A stretch of 17,594 nucleotides of DNA from assembly GCA_002407045.1 (NCBI GenBank), contig DHKB01000022.1, forward strand, positions 13,265-30,858, read 5' to 3'. A program made the translations under genes and the position numbers. Below are positions 15,644 to 17,594 of the stretch, in pieces. Position 1 is the stretch's first letter. Every line of letters starts with the position of its first letter. The notes below the pieces were generated by a model. That model ran no database searches. It was not told where the DNA came from and saw only the letters and a list, made by a program, of their open reading frames with translations. The stretch comes from Candidatus Bruticola papionis (GTDB lineage: Bacteria > Vulcanimicrobiota > Xenobia > Xenobiales > Xenobiaceae).

Positions 15644-17594
15644 TTGTCTAAATACCTCAGACAGTTACTTATATTTCTTATTTTAGGCGGAATTATTCTG
15701 CTGGTTCTTGATTATATGGGCAGCTCAGGAGCCTCTGAGAATCTTAAATTCAGTGAGTTCATAGACGCTGTCACCAGCAATAAAGTGGCTTCCGTCACTA
15801 TCCGCGGAGATGTTATAGAAGGTAAATTTGCCTCTCCACAGCCAGCTTCCGATCCGGCTTTGGCAGCAGCTAATCGCACTTTTAGCGAGTTTAGAACGAC
15901 CTTCCGTTCTGCCGTCACCCCTTCTCCAGAAGAGTTACTTTTGAAACATAAAGTCAAAGTAGCTGTAGAAGATGACAGCTGGAGCGATTGGTGGATGATT
16001 ATCTTTAACGTCCTGCCTCTAGTTATTTTGGTCTTCTTCTTTATTATGATCAGTCGCCAAGCTTCCGGAGCCAATCAAGGATTCGGATTCGGCCGCTCTA
16101 AGCATAAGGCTGTTACTAGCGATAAAATCACCGTTACTTTCGACGATGTAGCTGGTGTAGAGGAAGCCAAAGAAGAGCTGGAAGAGATTGTCGACTACTT
16201 AAAGTACCCAGCCAAATATAAAGCTTTGGGCGCTCGCATTCCTAAAGGTGTCTTGCTTTTGGGCAGCCCCGGTACGGGAAAAACTTTACTTGGCCGAGCT
16301 GTAGCCGGTGAGGCTGGAGTTCCTTTCTACTATATCAGTGGCTCCGACTTTGTGGAAATGTTTGTCGGCGTAGGTGCTTCCCGCGTCCGCGATTTGTTCG
16401 AACAAGCCAAAAAGACCGCTCCTTGTATCGTCTTTATGGACGAAATTGACGCTGTAGGTCGTCAACGCGGCACCGGCTTAGGAGGCGGTCACGACGAGAG
16501 AGAGCAAACCTTAAACCAACTCTTAGTAGAAATGGACGGCTTTGACAGTACGCCCAATGCTTCGCCAGTTATCGTTTTGGCAGCCACAAACCGTCCCGAT
16601 GTACTCGATCCAGCTTTATTGCGTCCTGGACGTTTCGATCGCCAAGTGGTTGTCGATCGTCCCGACATCGCCGGTCGTACCGCTATACTTAAAGTTCATA
16701 GCCGCGGCAAGCCACTGGATGAACATGTCGATTTGCGCGAATTGGCTCAACGTACTCCCGGTTTCTCTGGAGCCGATCTGGAGAACTTGCTTAATGAAGC
16801 CGCTTTATTGGCAGCTAGACGCAAAGAGGACGTCATTACTATGGCCGATTGCACCGAAGCTATCGACCGTGTCATGATGGGCCCCGAGCGCAAGAGCAGA
16901 ATTATTTCTGAAAAAGATCGCCGCGTTACAGCTTACCATGAAGGCGGTCACGCTTTGGTGGCCAGAGCTATTCCTCAAGCTGACCCAGTACGAAAAATTA
17001 CTATTTTGCCAAGAGGTCAAGCTTTGGGCGTTACTTCTCTGGTGCCCGATCAAGATCGTTACAACAAGACTCGCTCCGAAATGCTGGCTAGCTTGGCCGT
17101 ATTTATGGGCGGTCGCGTAGCTGAAGAAGTTGTCTTTGGCGAAATTACCACCGGCGCTTCCAATGACATTGAGAGAGCCACAGAAATTGCTCGCGATATG
17201 GTATGCCGCTTCGGTATGAGCGACGTCATTGGTCCGGTGAACTACGGTCACAAGCAAAGTCAAGTCTTCTTAGGACGTGATATAAGCGAACACCGCAACT
17301 ATTCGGAAAATACTTCTCAAGCTATAGATAATGAAGTGCGTCGCATTTTGACTGAATCTTATGAAAGAGCCCGCAACATTTTGCAGGATCACCGTAGTGA
17401 TTTAGACAAACTCACCGACCTACTTATGGAAAAAGAGCTTGTGGAAGCTGCCGAGTTAGATAAACTCTTAGGCCCTTCTGCCCGAGATATTCTCAAAAAG
17501 GAAGAGCAAGAGAGAGAAGGTGTCGACTTGAGCAAGGCTGACGATTCTTCTACTTCCGAAGAAGCTAGCCAAGAAAAGCTTTCTTCATCCGAAC
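15644..17594 (+). CDS. ftsH: ATP-dependent zinc metalloprotease FtsH (3' end cut by window)
   Basis: The first 650 codons of the membrane AAA+ protease that degrades short-lived and misfolded membrane and cytosolic proteins; no stop is reached. Membrane helix 1 is at about 6-24, a periplasmic region follows, helix 2 is at about 117-138, then the AAA domain. Walker A is GSPGTGKT (207-214), Walker B VFMDEIDA (D266, E267), and the second region of homology is RPDVLDPALLRPGRFDR. The protease motif HEGGH (H432, E433, H436) and the third zinc ligand D508 in GASNDIERAT are intact. Walker A usually starts GPPG and the zinc motif is usually HEAGH; both changes leave catalytic residues untouched. The start is a TTG at 15644 with AAGGA upstream. 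The tail from about 605 turns acidic and Ser-rich and is probably near the natural end. Confidence 0.97.
   Translation, partial: MSKYLRQLLIFLILGGIILLVLDYMGSSGASENLKFSEFIDAVTSNKVASVTIRGDVIEGKFASPQPASDPALAAANRTFSEFRTTFRSAVTPSPEELLLKHKVKVAVEDDSWSDWWMIIFNVLPLVILVFFFIMISRQASGANQGFGFGRSKHKAVTSDKITVTFDDVAGVEEAKEELEEIVDYLKYPAKYKALGARIPKGVLLLGSPGTGKTLLGRAVAGEAGVPFYYISGSDFVEMFVGVGASRVRDLFEQAKKTAPCIVFMDEIDAVGRQRGTGLGGGHDEREQTLNQLLVEMDGFDSTPNASPVIVLAATNRPDVLDPALLRPGRFDRQVVVDRPDIAGRTAILKVHSRGKPLDEHVDLRELAQRTPGFSGADLENLLNEAALLAARRKEDVITMADCTEAIDRVMMGPERKSRIISEKDRRVTAYHEGGHALVARAIPQADPVRKITILPRGQALGVTSLVPDQDRYNKTRSEMLASLAVFMGGRVAEEVVFGEITTGASNDIERATEIARDMVCRFGMSDVIGPVNYGHKQSQVFLGRDISEHRNYSENTSQAIDNEVRRILTESYERARNILQDHRSDLDKLTDLLMEKELVEAAELDKLLGPSARDILKKEEQEREGVDLSKADDSSTSEEASQEKLSSSE

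Noticed and set aside
16805..17263. A 152-codon minus-strand frame opposite ftsH.
   Set aside because: It is antisense to the highly conserved protease domain of FtsH and has no independent support.

Overview
This 17.6 kb window is ordinary bacterial chromosome. It is gene-dense, moderately AT-rich, and shows no insertion sequence, phage, integrase or CRISPR. A lipoprotein with a lipobox, several secreted proteins and a BamE/SmpA-like fold suggest a Gram-negative-type (diderm) bacterium, and the tilS-hpt-ftsH order occurs in several phyla. The poly(A) polymerase is of the PcnB type, and the Ser/Thr kinase has a receiver-like N-terminus. I cannot name the phylum from sequence alone. None of the twelve complete genes ends in TGA (7 TAA, 5 TAG), and tryptophan is read normally from TGG.

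Layout. Positions 1-77 hold the 5' part of a tRNA on the minus strand with a strong promoter. Positions 327-1604 (+) hold a PPC/DUF296 protein and an aldo/keto reductase, closed by a strong terminator. Positions 1680-1865 are a hairpin-rich convergent gap. On the minus strand follow a lipoprotein zinc metalloprotease (1866-3611) and a pcnB-rpiA pair (6465-3828) that ends at a bidirectional terminator. A secreted TolB-like propeller protein (6648-7580, +) diverges from pcnB.

Positions 13053-7621 (-) form a tight five-gene operon in the order receiver-Ser/Thr kinase, MFS transporter, secreted SmpA/BamE-like protein, membrane metallophosphoesterase, PlsC acyltransferase. Gaps after the first are only 1, 3 and 14 nt, so the last four are probably translationally coupled. 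The contents suggest an envelope or lipid role under a kinase, which is inference.

Positions 13187-17594 (+) hold a CAT-anticodon tRNA with its own promoter and terminator, then tilS, hpt and the start of ftsH, which runs off the window. TilS modifies tRNA-Ile(CAT), so a CAT tRNA and its terminator directly before tilS are worth attention.

I found no clearly new multi-gene system. The best leads are the tRNA(CAT)-terminator-tilS junction, the kinase-led envelope operon, an Asn at the usual catalytic Asp of the phosphoribosyltransferase, the 220-residue acidic tail on PcnB, and the structured DNA at 1711-1852.
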